Shown one piece after another: positions 17,577 through 26,257 of a DNA stretch of 64,000 nucleotides. The DNA lies in contig CALNZV010000008.1 of assembly GCA_942491115.1 (NCBI GenBank), positions 1 through 64,000 of the forward strand, written 5' to 3'. The notes under the pieces are model-generated. The model had not been told where the DNA came from. It was given only the letters and a program-made list of their open reading frames with translations, and did not search any database. The position numbers and the translations under genes were made by a program. The stretch comes from CALNZV01 sp942491115. Lineage in GTDB: Bacteria > Desulfobacterota > Desulfobacteria > Desulfobacterales > UBA5852. Numbering within the stretch: the first letter of the stretch is position 1; each line of letters starts with the position of its first letter.

Positions 17577-17807
17577 TCATCCGCCCCCGATCTCCGGTAT
17601 GAGGGTGACCCTGTCGCCGTCCGAAAGCCTCTGTCGATAGGTGGCATCACGGCTGTTGACGATGAGAACGCCCACTTCGTCTGCAGAAATGGCCAGCTTC
17701 GTCAGCAGGTCCAGCACAGTCGCCCCTTCCGGCAGCCGGATCCTGGACCGCTGAAACCGGTTGGATTGAAAGGTGGCAAAAAGACTGACGTCGACTTCCA
17801 TATCCAT
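17577..17807 (-). CDS. MoaD/ThiS-family beta-grasp protein for the aldehyde:ferredoxin oxidoreductase
   Basis: A 76-residue ubiquitin-like sulfur-carrier protein ending in Gly-Gly-Gly (PEIGGG), the C-terminal tail used for adenylation and thiocarboxylation. The core has LPEGATVLDLL and DGDRVTLIPEIG. The start at 17807 follows a GGGAG ribosome site, 13 bases after the AOR stop. Such genes commonly sit next to tungsten/molybdenum aldehyde oxidoreductases and are thought to supply sulfur for that enzyme's pterin cofactor. The tail has one Gly more than the usual pair. Confidence 0.82.
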   Translation of the reverse strand: MDMEVDVSLFATFQSNRFQRSRIRLPEGATVLDLLTKLAISADEVGVLIVNSRDATYRQRLSDGDRVTLIPEIGGG

Positions 17808-17820
17808 TGGCACGGCTCCC

Positions 17821-19704
17821 TCAGGGGGATTGGACGAGCCAGTCGAGGTCGAGCTCCGCCAGTTTGCCCCTGGTGGGCCGTCCCTGTGGATCCCAGCCGG
17901 ACATGTCGTAGTAGAGAGCGACACATTCCTTAAAGGTTTCCGGATCGAAATGACAACCTTCCAGGGGGCCGCTAGGCATCTTCTCGAACCAGCGGCGGAT
18001 CAGGGTGTCGTCATCAGGGGTGAATCCTTCACGGTTGTTGAAGACACGGGCCATCACATTGGCCCGTTCGACGGCTTTCAGAATTTCATAGAGGCTCACA
18101 TCCCAGCCCGTGACGGCCTGAACCGCTTCCACCAAGCGGTCAAAGGTCATGGCATGGATGGGCACCGAGGTGAAGTTACACAGCCCCAGAAGATTGTTGA
18201 TCCCCCACGCCTTCTGGCCGGTGAAGAAAAATCTCACCTTGGCGGCATCGGTTTTGAGCGGATCCACGGGATCGAACAGCCCCATGGGATGGAGCTTGCT
18301 GATGCCGTCTCCCTGAAAGGCGACGTCGTGGGGGGTCTCGATGTGATCCGCGCCGGTGGGAGACAGGGCGAATCCAAGACCCATACCGGTTTTCCCCCGG
18401 CCGTCGTGGAAGGCCAGTTCCTGGCCCTTGATGTGGAAGGCATAGCGCTCGGCCCCGCGGCCGATCTTTTCGGCGGCCCGTTTCACGCCAAGGGCCAATA
18501 TCTCACCGAGACCCCGCCGGTGGCCGATCTCCTCGATAAGCCAGAGCATGCCATCGACATCTCCGAAGGGGATGGCCCGACCGCCCGTATCCGCCGTGGT
18601 GAGAATGCCTTTTTCGAAGCATTCCATGGCAAAGGCAATGACGGCACCTGTGGAGATGACATCCAGTCCCAGGAGATTGCACAGCTGATTGCCCCTGGCC
18701 ACGGCCGGCAGGTTGTCGATGGCCAGCATGCTACCCAGGGCGCCAAGGGCCTCGAACTCCGTCCCCCCGAAGCGCTTGTCCAAGGGATAGCGGTCGTCGT
18801 CAAGAGCCACCCGCCGCTTGCAGCGAACGGCACACGCCCAGCAGGTTCCCCTCGAATGGAAAATGGTGTCGTGGTAGGTCTGGGCCGACAGCTTCTCGGC
18901 CCCTTCAAACTGCCCTTCCTTGAAATTTCGGGTGGGCAGGAACCCCCCTGCGTTGACGCCCTGAAGAAGACCGGGGGTTCCAAATTTGCTCAATCCCACG
19001 TTCGGGGGATGGGTCTTTATCCGATCGTTGTGCCACCGGGCGATCTCCTTGACCTTTTCCGGCTCCGCCATGTCCAGCTTTCGGGTGCCGCGCACCGCGA
19101 TCGCCTTGAGATGCTTGGAACCCATCACGGCACCCATGCCGGTCCTCCCGTTGTAGTGCTCCAGATCGTTCTGGATGCAGGCATAGCGAACCTCATTCTC
19201 GCCCGCCGGTCCAATGGAGGCCACCCGGATCCGTTTGTCTCCAAGTTCCGTCTGGATCGCCTCCAAGGTCTCCCAGTTGTCCAGACCCCAGATCCCGTTG
19301 GCATCCCGGATCGCCACCTCCCCATCCTGGATCCACAGGTAGACCGGCTTTTTGGCCCTGCCGCTTATCACCACGGCATCGAAACCGGCAAATTTCAGTT
19401 CAGGTGCCCAGTACCCCCCGGCTTCGGTTTCGGCAAAGGCGCCGGTCAGGGGTGAGCGGGCCCCCACGGTGTATCGGTTGAACCCCGACAGCGGAGCACC
19501 GGTGACCACGCTGCAGGCAAAAATAAGGACGTTGTCCGGTGACAGGGGATCGATTCCCGGCGTCAGGCCGCGCAGCAGGTAGTGCCCCAGAAAACCGGTT
19601 CCGCCCATGTAGGTGCGGTACCACTTCTCCTCGGGCGTCTCTACCGTCCACTTGCCGGCACTCAAATCGACATGCAGTATTTTACCGTTGTATCCGTATG
19701 GCAT
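17821..19704 (-). CDS. Aldehyde:ferredoxin oxidoreductase (tungsten/molybdenum bis-pterin)
   Basis: A 627-residue member of the AOR family, which oxidises aldehydes to carboxylates with ferredoxin as acceptor. The N-terminal domain carries YMGGTGFLGHYLL and PLSGFNRYTVGARSPLTGAFAE. Pterin-binding stretches include GPAGENEVRYACIQND and GRTGMGAVMGSKHLKAI. The [4Fe-4S] cluster ligands are CWACAVRC plus a later Cys in LLGLCNF. The length matches the family. In this operon it offers a ferredoxin-linked route parallel to the NAD-linked ALDH downstream, which would suit an anaerobe; the aldehyde is unknown. Confidence 0.92.
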   Translation of the reverse strand: MPYGYNGKILHVDLSAGKWTVETPEEKWYRTYMGGTGFLGHYLLRGLTPGIDPLSPDNVLIFACSVVTGAPLSGFNRYTVGARSPLTGAFAETEAGGYWAPELKFAGFDAVVISGRAKKPVYLWIQDGEVAIRDANGIWGLDNWETLEAIQTELGDKRIRVASIGPAGENEVRYACIQNDLEHYNGRTGMGAVMGSKHLKAIAVRGTRKLDMAEPEKVKEIARWHNDRIKTHPPNVGLSKFGTPGLLQGVNAGGFLPTRNFKEGQFEGAEKLSAQTYHDTIFHSRGTCWACAVRCKRRVALDDDRYPLDKRFGGTEFEALGALGSMLAIDNLPAVARGNQLCNLLGLDVISTGAVIAFAMECFEKGILTTADTGGRAIPFGDVDGMLWLIEEIGHRRGLGEILALGVKRAAEKIGRGAERYAFHIKGQELAFHDGRGKTGMGLGFALSPTGADHIETPHDVAFQGDGISKLHPMGLFDPVDPLKTDAAKVRFFFTGQKAWGINNLLGLCNFTSVPIHAMTFDRLVEAVQAVTGWDVSLYEILKAVERANVMARVFNNREGFTPDDDTLIRRWFEKMPSGPLEGCHFDPETFKECVALYYDMSGWDPQGRPTRGKLAELDLDWLVQSP

Positions 19705-19804
19705 TGTTCAACTTCTCCGTTCTGATTTCATTAATTCTTAATGGTACCGACGACGCCGGTTCATGAGAACAACCGGCGGCTCACCGGTCGGATCCCCCCC
19801 GTCA

Positions 19805-21115
19805 CTATATCAACCAGAGGGACAACCATGGTACGAAGCCCAGCAGCATCACGACAATGAGCATGGTCACCACAAAGGGGATGACATAGCGGGAAATAGA
19901 CATGATCGGCACCTGGGTCACCCCGGAGACCACGAAGAGATTCAAGCCCAGGGGCGGTGTGATGAACCCGATTCCCAATGCGGTCACCATGAAGATGCAG
20001 AAATGGATTTCATCCATACCGATTTCCTGGGCGAGGGGCAGAAGCAGGGGGGCCAGGATGACGATATTGGGCGTGGTCTCCATGACGCAGCCGGCGATCA
20101 TGAGAATGAGGATCATAATCAAGATGATCAGATAGGGGTTGGACGTCAACCCCGTCATATAGGCGACAAAGGCCTGGGGGACCTGAAGGCTCGCGAGGGT
20201 TTGGGCCAACGGCAGACTCATGGCGATGATGGGAACGATCACCCCGCTCACCTTGGCCGAGGTTTCGAGGATCTTTGGAATGTCGCTCAACTTCAGTGTG
20301 CCCTGCCAGAAACCGATGACCATGGTGGAAAGGGCGGCCACGGCCGCACTTTCGGTGGGTGTGAAGACTCCCGAATAAATTCCCCCCAGGATGATCACCG
20401 GAACGAAAAGGGCGTATCGGCCGTCGTAGACGGTTTTAAGCCAGTGCTTGAAATCGAATCCCGCCACGCTGTTCTCATAGCCTCTGAATCGGTTGACAAC
20501 GGCATTGCTCACCATGATGGACGTTAAAATAAGCAGTCCGGGAATGGCCGCGGCCAAGAACAGTGTGGATGCACTGATGCCGAGGACCAGACCGATAATA
20601 ATGTAGGCGATGGAGGGCGGTATGAGAATGCCGGTGCAGGCGCCCGCCGCCACCAGCGCGCATGCGTACGGCCGCGGATACCCCTTGTCCACTAAACGAT
20701 CGATGGTGATGCGTGAGATGGCGGCCGCATCCGCTGCGTCAGAGCCGCTGATGCAGGCGAAAAATCCGCATCCCAAAACGGTTGAGGTGCCAAGACCCGA
20801 CCGGCGGGCTCCCATGGTGGCCTCCGCGACATCCAGAAGCCTTCCGGAGAGCCCGGTCCGCACCAGTACGTCCCCGGTGAGGATAAACAGGGGCACGGCA
20901 ATCAGGGCGAAAGAGTCGATGCCGTCGAAAAGCGCTTCCCCCAGCAGTGTGGGAGGTAGGACGCCGGTAAGAAGGAGCATGGTGAAGGAGCCGAATCCAA
21001 CCACGACCCAGATTCGAACGGCCAAGAGTATCAGGACGACCATAAAGGCCAAGGGAACGAAAAACTGCCATCCCAATGAAATGTCCTGCTGCTGCATTAG
21101 ATAGTGCTGGAGCAT
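19805..21115 (-). CDS. dctM: TRAP transporter large permease (DctM)
   Basis: A 436-residue inner-membrane protein of about 12 TM helices, the transport channel of a Na+-driven TRAP importer. Typical motifs are SGSDAADAAAISRITIDR, a re-entrant loop region with GACTGILIPPS, and a late GFITPPLGLNLFVV. The ATG at 21115 has GGAGG five bases upstream. It follows the small permease by nine bases and works with DctQ and DctP. TRAP systems take up carboxylates and sulfonates (DHPS, isethionate, taurine among them). Confidence 0.93.
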   Translation of the reverse strand: MLQHYLMQQQDISLGWQFFVPLAFMVVLILLAVRIWVVVGFGSFTMLLLTGVLPPTLLGEALFDGIDSFALIAVPLFILTGDVLVRTGLSGRLLDVAEATMGARRSGLGTSTVLGCGFFACISGSDAADAAAISRITIDRLVDKGYPRPYACALVAAGACTGILIPPSIAYIIIGLVLGISASTLFLAAAIPGLLILTSIMVSNAVVNRFRGYENSVAGFDFKHWLKTVYDGRYALFVPVIILGGIYSGVFTPTESAAVAALSTMVIGFWQGTLKLSDIPKILETSAKVSGVIVPIIAMSLPLAQTLASLQVPQAFVAYMTGLTSNPYLIILIMILILMIAGCVMETTPNIVILAPLLLPLAQEIGMDEIHFCIFMVTALGIGFITPPLGLNLFVVSGVTQVPIMSISRYVIPFVVTMLIVVMLLGFVPWLSLWLI

Positions 21116-21124
21116 TTCCGCCTC

Positions 21125-21646
21125 CTAGTCGAAGAGTTTTTTGCCTCGATATACCGGCCGCCCAGCCCTGAAGTCCGAAACGTCCCGCAGGATCGACTGG
21201 ATCAGCCGCACGAACATCATCGCAAAACCGATCGGCACCGCCGCCAGAAACCAGGCCAAGCTGATGCGCAGGCCATGGGTGACCGATCCGAATTTGACGG
21301 ACACCAGCACTGTCTCCATGGACCACCAGAAAGCGATGACCGCCAGGGCAAGGGTAATCAGATCACCTAATATCATGATCACCGCCCTCACCCGCTCGCT
21401 CACGAACGGCAATATGACATCGATGCGGATATGGGCGCGCTCCTTGATGGCCGCGGAGGCCCCGATCCATGAGACATAGATGAATGCGTATCGGGCGATT
21501 TCTTCAGCCCAGATGGATGAATAGCTCAGAACGAACCGGCGAAATACTTCCATGAAGATGGTGATGACGATGAGGGCGTAGAGTGGAAGCAACAGGTATC
21601 GTTCACCGTTCTCATCGATATTGTGTATCAATCGTCGTGCGTCCAT
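21125..21646 (-). CDS. dctQ: TRAP transporter small permease (DctQ)
   Basis: A 173-residue, four-TM subunit that partners DctM. It contains the conserved EEIARYAFIYVSWIGASAAIKERAHIR segment found in most DctQ proteins. It sits between the binding-protein and large-permease genes in the usual P-Q-M order. Confidence 0.9.
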   Translation of the reverse strand: MDARRLIHNIDENGERYLLLPLYALIVITIFMEVFRRFVLSYSSIWAEEIARYAFIYVSWIGASAAIKERAHIRIDVILPFVSERVRAVIMILGDLITLALAVIAFWWSMETVLVSVKFGSVTHGLRISLAWFLAAVPIGFAMMFVRLIQSILRDVSDFRAGRPVYRGKKLFD

Positions 21647-21725
21647 ATGGCCCCGCTTCCTAAACCGGATTGCGCTAAGGTAACATTCGGAGCGGCCGAT
21701 TTCGGCCGGCCGCCCCGATGTCGAT

Positions 21726-22889
21726 TCATGCCTTTACGTCATGGACGTAAGCTCGTCCCATGGTGTTGGCGGCTTCAAGGAACTTGTCGAACTTGTCGGT
21801 GGATCCCGCCAGTTCCGTCTTGAACCCGTCCCATGCCGGCAGCTGAGCCCCGGCCTTGTCGACCCACTGCTGCTTCTCGTCCGCTGTCGGCACGTAAAAT
21901 TGAACGCCGGCTGCAGCCAGTTCGGCCATGGCATAGGCCCGCGCCGCCGGTACCTTGGCCAGGTTTTGCTGCATGGTCACCTCACTGGCAAATTCGATGC
22001 CCTCCTGGACGTCCGCCGGCAGCCCCTTGAACCACTCGAGGTTGCAGGAATAGACCTGGCTGTCCGGCACTGCGCCGTTGAAGGTCACCCAATCCAGCAC
22101 ATCTTTGAAGCCGAAGACATGGAGGGCTTCCACGGAGGGGTCCAGGGCGTCGGCCACGCCCTGCTTGATGGCCGATGAGGTTTCACCCCAGGCGACCGGG
22201 GTGGGATTCGCGCCCAGCAACTGGTAAAACTGGGCCAAAATCTTGGAGCCGGGAACACGGAATTTGAGACCCTTCATCTGATCCGGGGTCTTGACCGGAC
22301 CTGGAACGCCCTTTCGGGTAGCGACCACCCGGGGATCGATGACCACGTACCAGAGGACCTTGAACCCTTTTTCCTCCACCTTGGGGTTCACCTCGTTGCC
22401 CCATGCATCGGAAGTCACGAGATTGACAAACTTCTGGTTTTCACCGCACCAATAGGGAATATTGATGACATCCACCACCGGCGCGAAGGGCGCGAAGTTG
22501 GAGATGGAATGCTGGGCCGCTTGAATCGTCCCCGACTGGACCTTTTGGGCCAGGGCGCTGCCGGCGCCAAGCTGCCCGCCCGGGGCCAGTTTGACATAGA
22601 CCCGGCCGTTGGTGCAGTTTTGAATATTCTCCTTCATGTCGAGCTGCATGATGGGATAGCTGCGTGAGGCGCCGAGAATGTAAGCCGTGGCGATGTTCAT
22701 CGTGAATTTGGCGGCCTTCTGCCGCTCATTTTCTTCTTTTGCCACCTGGGCACTGGCCTCTTTCGAGATGAGCGCTCCGCTGAACAGCGCCACGGTAGCC
22801 GCCGTCACCCCGAATTTGGCGCTCAATGCCATGAATCGTCGACGCTCTTCCATCTTCGGTCCGGAATTGCCGTTTTCTTTCTTTTTCAT
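21726..22889 (-). CDS. dctP: TRAP transporter substrate-binding protein (DctP)
   Basis: A 387-residue periplasmic receptor. The N terminus has a twin-arginine-like stretch (ERRRFMALSAKFG) before the hydrophobic core and cleavage after ASA, so export may use Tat. The ligand domain contains GLKFRVPGSKILAQFYQLLGA, whose Arg normally clamps the substrate carboxylate or sulfonate, and GVADALDPSVEAL. The start codon overlaps the stop of a small membrane-protein gene. The ligand cannot be read from sequence; the surrounding catabolic genes suggest an organic acid or C3 sulfonate. Confidence 0.9.
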   Translation of the reverse strand: MKKKENGNSGPKMEERRRFMALSAKFGVTAATVALFSGALISKEASAQVAKEENERQKAAKFTMNIATAYILGASRSYPIMQLDMKENIQNCTNGRVYVKLAPGGQLGAGSALAQKVQSGTIQAAQHSISNFAPFAPVVDVINIPYWCGENQKFVNLVTSDAWGNEVNPKVEEKGFKVLWYVVIDPRVVATRKGVPGPVKTPDQMKGLKFRVPGSKILAQFYQLLGANPTPVAWGETSSAIKQGVADALDPSVEALHVFGFKDVLDWVTFNGAVPDSQVYSCNLEWFKGLPADVQEGIEFASEVTMQQNLAKVPAARAYAMAELAAAGVQFYVPTADEKQQWVDKAGAQLPAWDGFKTELAGSTDKFDKFLEAANTMGRAYVHDVKA

Positions 22890-23152
22890 TTCTCCTCCTC
22901 CATTGGCTTTGGGTTGCTCTGATTGTTTGCCTTCGATTCACGCGCTATCGCAGCGACGATCAGCAGTGTCGAGGCTGCGGCCAGCAACAGAAATTCGGCC
23001 ACGTTCCCGAGATGGGGAAGCCCCAGCTGAAAGGCTATATTCGCTTTGCCGATCAGCAGATTGACGAAGAAAAGGGTGAAAAGAAGGAAGCAGATGGCCA
23101 GTGGCATTCTCCCCTTCTTTCCGTTCGCGTGTCGGTCTACCGGCTTTTCCAT
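22886..23152 (-). CDS. Small two-TM membrane protein preceding the TRAP genes
   Basis: An 88-residue protein with two hydrophobic helices (around LAICFLLFTLFFVNLLIGKA and VAEFLLLAAASTLLIVAAIA) and charged termini. I recognise no family. The start at 23152 is preceded by a GGGGGGAG ribosome site; the second of two adjacent ATGs has the better spacing. Its stop codon overlaps the dctP start through ATGA, so it is translationally coupled to the transporter and may be an accessory subunit. It is distinct from the four-TM DctQ, which is also present. Confidence 0.65.
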   Translation of the reverse strand: MEKPVDRHANGKKGRMPLAICFLLFTLFFVNLLIGKANIAFQLGLPHLGNVAEFLLLAAASTLLIVAAIARESKANNQSNPKPMEEEK

Positions 23153-23276
23153 CATCTTCTCCCCCCTTCCAGATGTGTTGTCGACAATCGCCCCGACACC
23201 CGTCATGACGCATTGGGCAATGAGCGGCTGCAGACCTTATTGCCTTCCGGCATCAATGCCCCATCAGGAATCCATG

Positions 23277-24137
23277 TCAGTCAATCACTTTGTAGATGGC
23301 GTTGCAGTCCTCGCGCCCGTATCCAGCCTCACTGCCCTTTTTAAGATACTCCAGCGCCACTTTCATGGTTTTGGCGTCGTTTCCCCATTGCTCGGCCATT
23401 TCACAGCCCAGCCGAACATCCTTGAGGGCGAGGTCAAGACCAAATCGGCTGACAAAATCCCCGGCGGCGATCCATGGCCCCCGCACAGTCATCTGAAAAC
23501 TGGTGGCGCCGGTATCCCCAAGCAGTTCGAGAAGATACTGTGGATCGATCCCGGCTTTTTCACCAATCCGCATCCCCTCTGCCATCACCGCCAGATTCGT
23601 CATCCCGATGAGATTGCTGATCAATTTCAATGCGCAGGCCGCCTCTATCGACCCCATGTAGTAGACCGGGTTTCCAATGATCTCCAGGGTCTCTTTCATC
23701 TTCTCGAAAACCACCTTGTCACCACCGGCGAATATAGGCTCCTCGGCTGTTTCCGCCTGGGCGGGGGTCTTCCCCAGAGGGCACTCCAAAAAATCGATTC
23801 CCCTGGCCTCTGCCGCGTCGGAAAGCTTCCTGGCCGTGCCGGGATCGATGGTGCTGACATCGATGTAAGTCGAGCCAGGCCTCATCGCCGCAAGCAGCCC
23901 ATTGTCCCCCAGCATCACTTCCTCCAAGTGCTGGGGAAGCGGCAGACTGGTGAACACCACGTCCGCAGCGGCCAGGTCGAGGGCCTTTTGGACGGCCTGC
24001 CCGGTCGTCCCTGCGGCAAGGGTCTCGTCCACAGCCGCCGGGTTCAGATCGTATATTAGGACGGCCTTTCCGGCCCGGATCAGGTTCCGCGCCAAGCCGC
24101 CTCCCATCTGCCCTACCCCGATGAATCCGAACTGCAT
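23277..24137 (-). CDS. NAD(P)-dependent 3-hydroxyacid dehydrogenase (HIBADH family, YihU-like motif)
   Basis: A 286-residue beta-hydroxyacid dehydrogenase. Rossmann motif GFIGVGQMGGGLARNL is at the N terminus, and catalytic Lys171 lies in KLISNLIG. The substrate loop at about 119-128 reads CPLGKTPAQA instead of the PVSGG of classical hydroxyisobutyrate dehydrogenases. That pattern recalls PVGRTSANA of E. coli YihU, the sulfolactaldehyde reductase, where the Arg contacts the sulfonate (from memory). The enzyme could interconvert 2,3-dihydroxypropane-1-sulfonate and sulfolactaldehyde; tartronate-semialdehyde-type chemistry is the alternative. It has a strong GGAGGAGG site before the ATG. Confidence 0.85.
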   Translation of the reverse strand: MQFGFIGVGQMGGGLARNLIRAGKAVLIYDLNPAAVDETLAAGTTGQAVQKALDLAAADVVFTSLPLPQHLEEVMLGDNGLLAAMRPGSTYIDVSTIDPGTARKLSDAAEARGIDFLECPLGKTPAQAETAEEPIFAGGDKVVFEKMKETLEIIGNPVYYMGSIEAACALKLISNLIGMTNLAVMAEGMRIGEKAGIDPQYLLELLGDTGATSFQMTVRGPWIAAGDFVSRFGLDLALKDVRLGCEMAEQWGNDAKTMKVALEYLKKGSEAGYGREDCNAIYKVID

Positions 24138-24199
24138 GGCACCTCCTCCTTAGATAGACATGTGGCAGCCGCGGCAGAATCTACCGGCGGCCGCCGGTT

Positions 24200-24655
24200 T
24201 CAATTGTCGAACCAGCGCCCCGTCGGCAGCGGTACCTCCAGAAAATGGTGAAAAATGAAATAGAAGGCCGTGACCACGAGAACGCTAATGGCGGCCGATT
24301 GAATCAGGTTACGGGTGGCAAAACGATTATCGTCGGTCAGGTAAGTGTTGAAAGCGAAGTAGAAGACGTAGCTTGCCGGCAGAAATCCCACCAGGGGCAG
24401 GAAGATCAGATAAACGAGCAAGATCCCCACGCCGGCCACCACGTTGTTCCGCTCCAGGGTCGACTCGAAGAATTTCAGACGCTCCGGTCTGACGAATCCT
24501 TTCACCAGGATGACGGCGCCTAGCCCTCCCATGATGACCAAAACGTAATTCACGAATACGATTCCCAGACGGGAAACGTCTCGGGTAACCGCATAGACGA
24601 CTATCGCCAAAGCGACGGTAAAACCGCCAACAATCAGATCGGCATTAAGCATCAT
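24200..24655 (-). CDS. tctB: TTT transporter small permease (TctB family)
   Basis: A 151-residue, four-TM subunit of a tripartite tricarboxylate transporter. Its first codons overlap the end of tctA by 11 bases, with AGGAGGG upstream of the ATG. Residues 91-115 carry the hydrophobic GVGILLVYLIFLPLVGFLPASYVFYF typical of TctB. It completes the C-A-B gene order. Confidence 0.85.
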   Translation of the reverse strand: MMLNADLIVGGFTVALAIVVYAVTRDVSRLGIVFVNYVLVIMGGLGAVILVKGFVRPERLKFFESTLERNNVVAGVGILLVYLIFLPLVGFLPASYVFYFAFNTYLTDDNRFATRNLIQSAAISVLVVTAFYFIFHHFLEVPLPTGRWFDN

Positions 24656-26198
24656 GGTCGCCCTCCTTGGTGGTGAGGCCGGGGACGCTGTCGATCAGTC
24701 GCTTCCGCTTGGCCCGCCAGTCGGCATAGAAAGGCCACAAGGCCGACAGCAGGCTCATGGCGATTAGCACCAAGCTGATGGGCCTGAACACCATGTACCT
24801 GAACACCCCGCCGGTGGCCTGACCGGCCAGAATCGACTGGACCAGCCCCTCCTCCACAAAGGGGCCCAGGATCAGACCCAACACAATCGGTGCCGGATGG
24901 AATTTAAGCTTTCCGGAGATGTAACCGACGATGCCGAAGACAAACATGATCCAGATGTCGAGCACATTGTTCCTGATGGCAAAGGATCCCAGAACCGTCA
25001 TGAAAATGATGGCCGGGGCCAGAAACCGAGAGGGGATGTTGATGATCCGGGCAAAGAAGAACGAACCGAAAGAGCCGATCAGGGTAACCAGGAAAGCCGC
25101 CACCAGAAGTGCCATGATGAAGGAATAGGTGACGCCGGCATGGCTGGTGAACAGTTCCGGACCCGGGCGCATGCCGTGGAGCATAAGGGCACCCAGAATG
25201 ACGGCTGCCGGCGGTGACCCCGGTATCCCCAAGGTCAAAAGCGGGATCAGGGATCCCGGCGCCATGGCGCTGTTGGCCGCCTCCGAAGCGGCAACGCCCT
25301 TGATGGTGCCCTTGCCGAACTCCTCCGGGTTCCGGTCCCAGCGACAGGCCTCGTTATAGGAGACCATACTGGCGATGTTGCCGCCGGCACCGGGGGCAAA
25401 CCCCACAACGGTGCCGACCACCGCGGAACGCAACATCAGCCCCGGCTTTTTCAGCAAATCGACGATCACCTCCCAGATCACCCCGAACTTCGGCTTCACC
25501 ACCTTTTCCGTGTATGCCGCTCGACGCTGACCGATGACGCTGGAAAGAATCTCAGGGAGGCAGAAGAAGCCGATCAACGCCACAATCAGTTCGATGCCGG
25601 CCTGAAGTTCGGGAAAGCCGAAGGTCAGCCGGACATCCCCGCCAATCGGGGCCATGCCCACCGCACTGAGCACCAACCCCACGGCGCCGGCTAAAAATCC
25701 CTTGGCCATGGAGCCCGATGACAGCGAAGCGATAATGGTGAGCCCGAAGATGCCCAACCAGAAGTATTCCGGAGGGCCGAACTTGAGGGAAAATTCCGCG
25801 AGCGGCGGGGCGGATGTCGCGAGCACCACGTTGGCCACCAGGGAACCGTAGGATGAGGCAAAGGCCGCCGCCACCAACCCGTGCTGGGCCATCCCCTTCT
25901 GGGTCAGGGGAAAGCCGTCGAAGGTCGTGGCGATGGCCGCCGGGGTGCCGGGAGTGTTAATCAACACCGCCGGAATGGCGTCCCCGTACATTGCCCCCAC
26001 ATAGATGCCCGCCAGCATGATCAGGCCGGCGGCGGGGGACATGGTGAAGGTGAATGGAACCAGGAGGGCGAGCCCCATCGTCGCCGTCAGCCCCGGAAGG
26101 GCACCGAAGACGATCCCCATGAACACACCGACGAACAGCAAGAAGAAGTTCGTGGGAACGAACACATGAAACAACCCTGCGACAAGGGGATCCCACAT
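24645..26198 (-). CDS. tctA: TTT transporter large permease (TctA family)
   Basis: A 517-residue, 11-12 TM permease of the tripartite tricarboxylate transporter family. Hallmarks are GALPGLTATMGLALLVPFTF near the N terminus, YGDAIPAVLINTPGTPAAIATTFDG, and a late LTLGIPGSPPAAVILGALMLHG. TTT systems take up citrate, tartrate, terephthalate and, in sulfolactate degraders, the SlcHFG-type substrate. This is the second complete importer in the run after the TRAP system, so two related substrates or affinities are likely. Confidence 0.93.
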   Translation of the reverse strand: MWDPLVAGLFHVFVPTNFFLLFVGVFMGIVFGALPGLTATMGLALLVPFTFTMSPAAGLIMLAGIYVGAMYGDAIPAVLINTPGTPAAIATTFDGFPLTQKGMAQHGLVAAAFASSYGSLVANVVLATSAPPLAEFSLKFGPPEYFWLGIFGLTIIASLSSGSMAKGFLAGAVGLVLSAVGMAPIGGDVRLTFGFPELQAGIELIVALIGFFCLPEILSSVIGQRRAAYTEKVVKPKFGVIWEVIVDLLKKPGLMLRSAVVGTVVGFAPGAGGNIASMVSYNEACRWDRNPEEFGKGTIKGVAASEAANSAMAPGSLIPLLTLGIPGSPPAAVILGALMLHGMRPGPELFTSHAGVTYSFIMALLVAAFLVTLIGSFGSFFFARIINIPSRFLAPAIIFMTVLGSFAIRNNVLDIWIMFVFGIVGYISGKLKFHPAPIVLGLILGPFVEEGLVQSILAGQATGGVFRYMVFRPISLVLIAMSLLSALWPFYADWRAKRKRLIDSVPGLTTKEGDHDA

Positions 26199-26257
26199 GG
26201 TCTCTCATCCTGAAGGTGGGGTCGGAGGCGACCCTCCAGCCCGGTTGACTACCACGG

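Noticed and set aside
17773..19455. 560-residue open frame on the plus strand opposite the aldehyde oxidoreductase
   Set aside because: It is the antisense shadow of a high-G+C gene; the minus-strand frame has complete AOR motifs and a ribosome site, this one has none.
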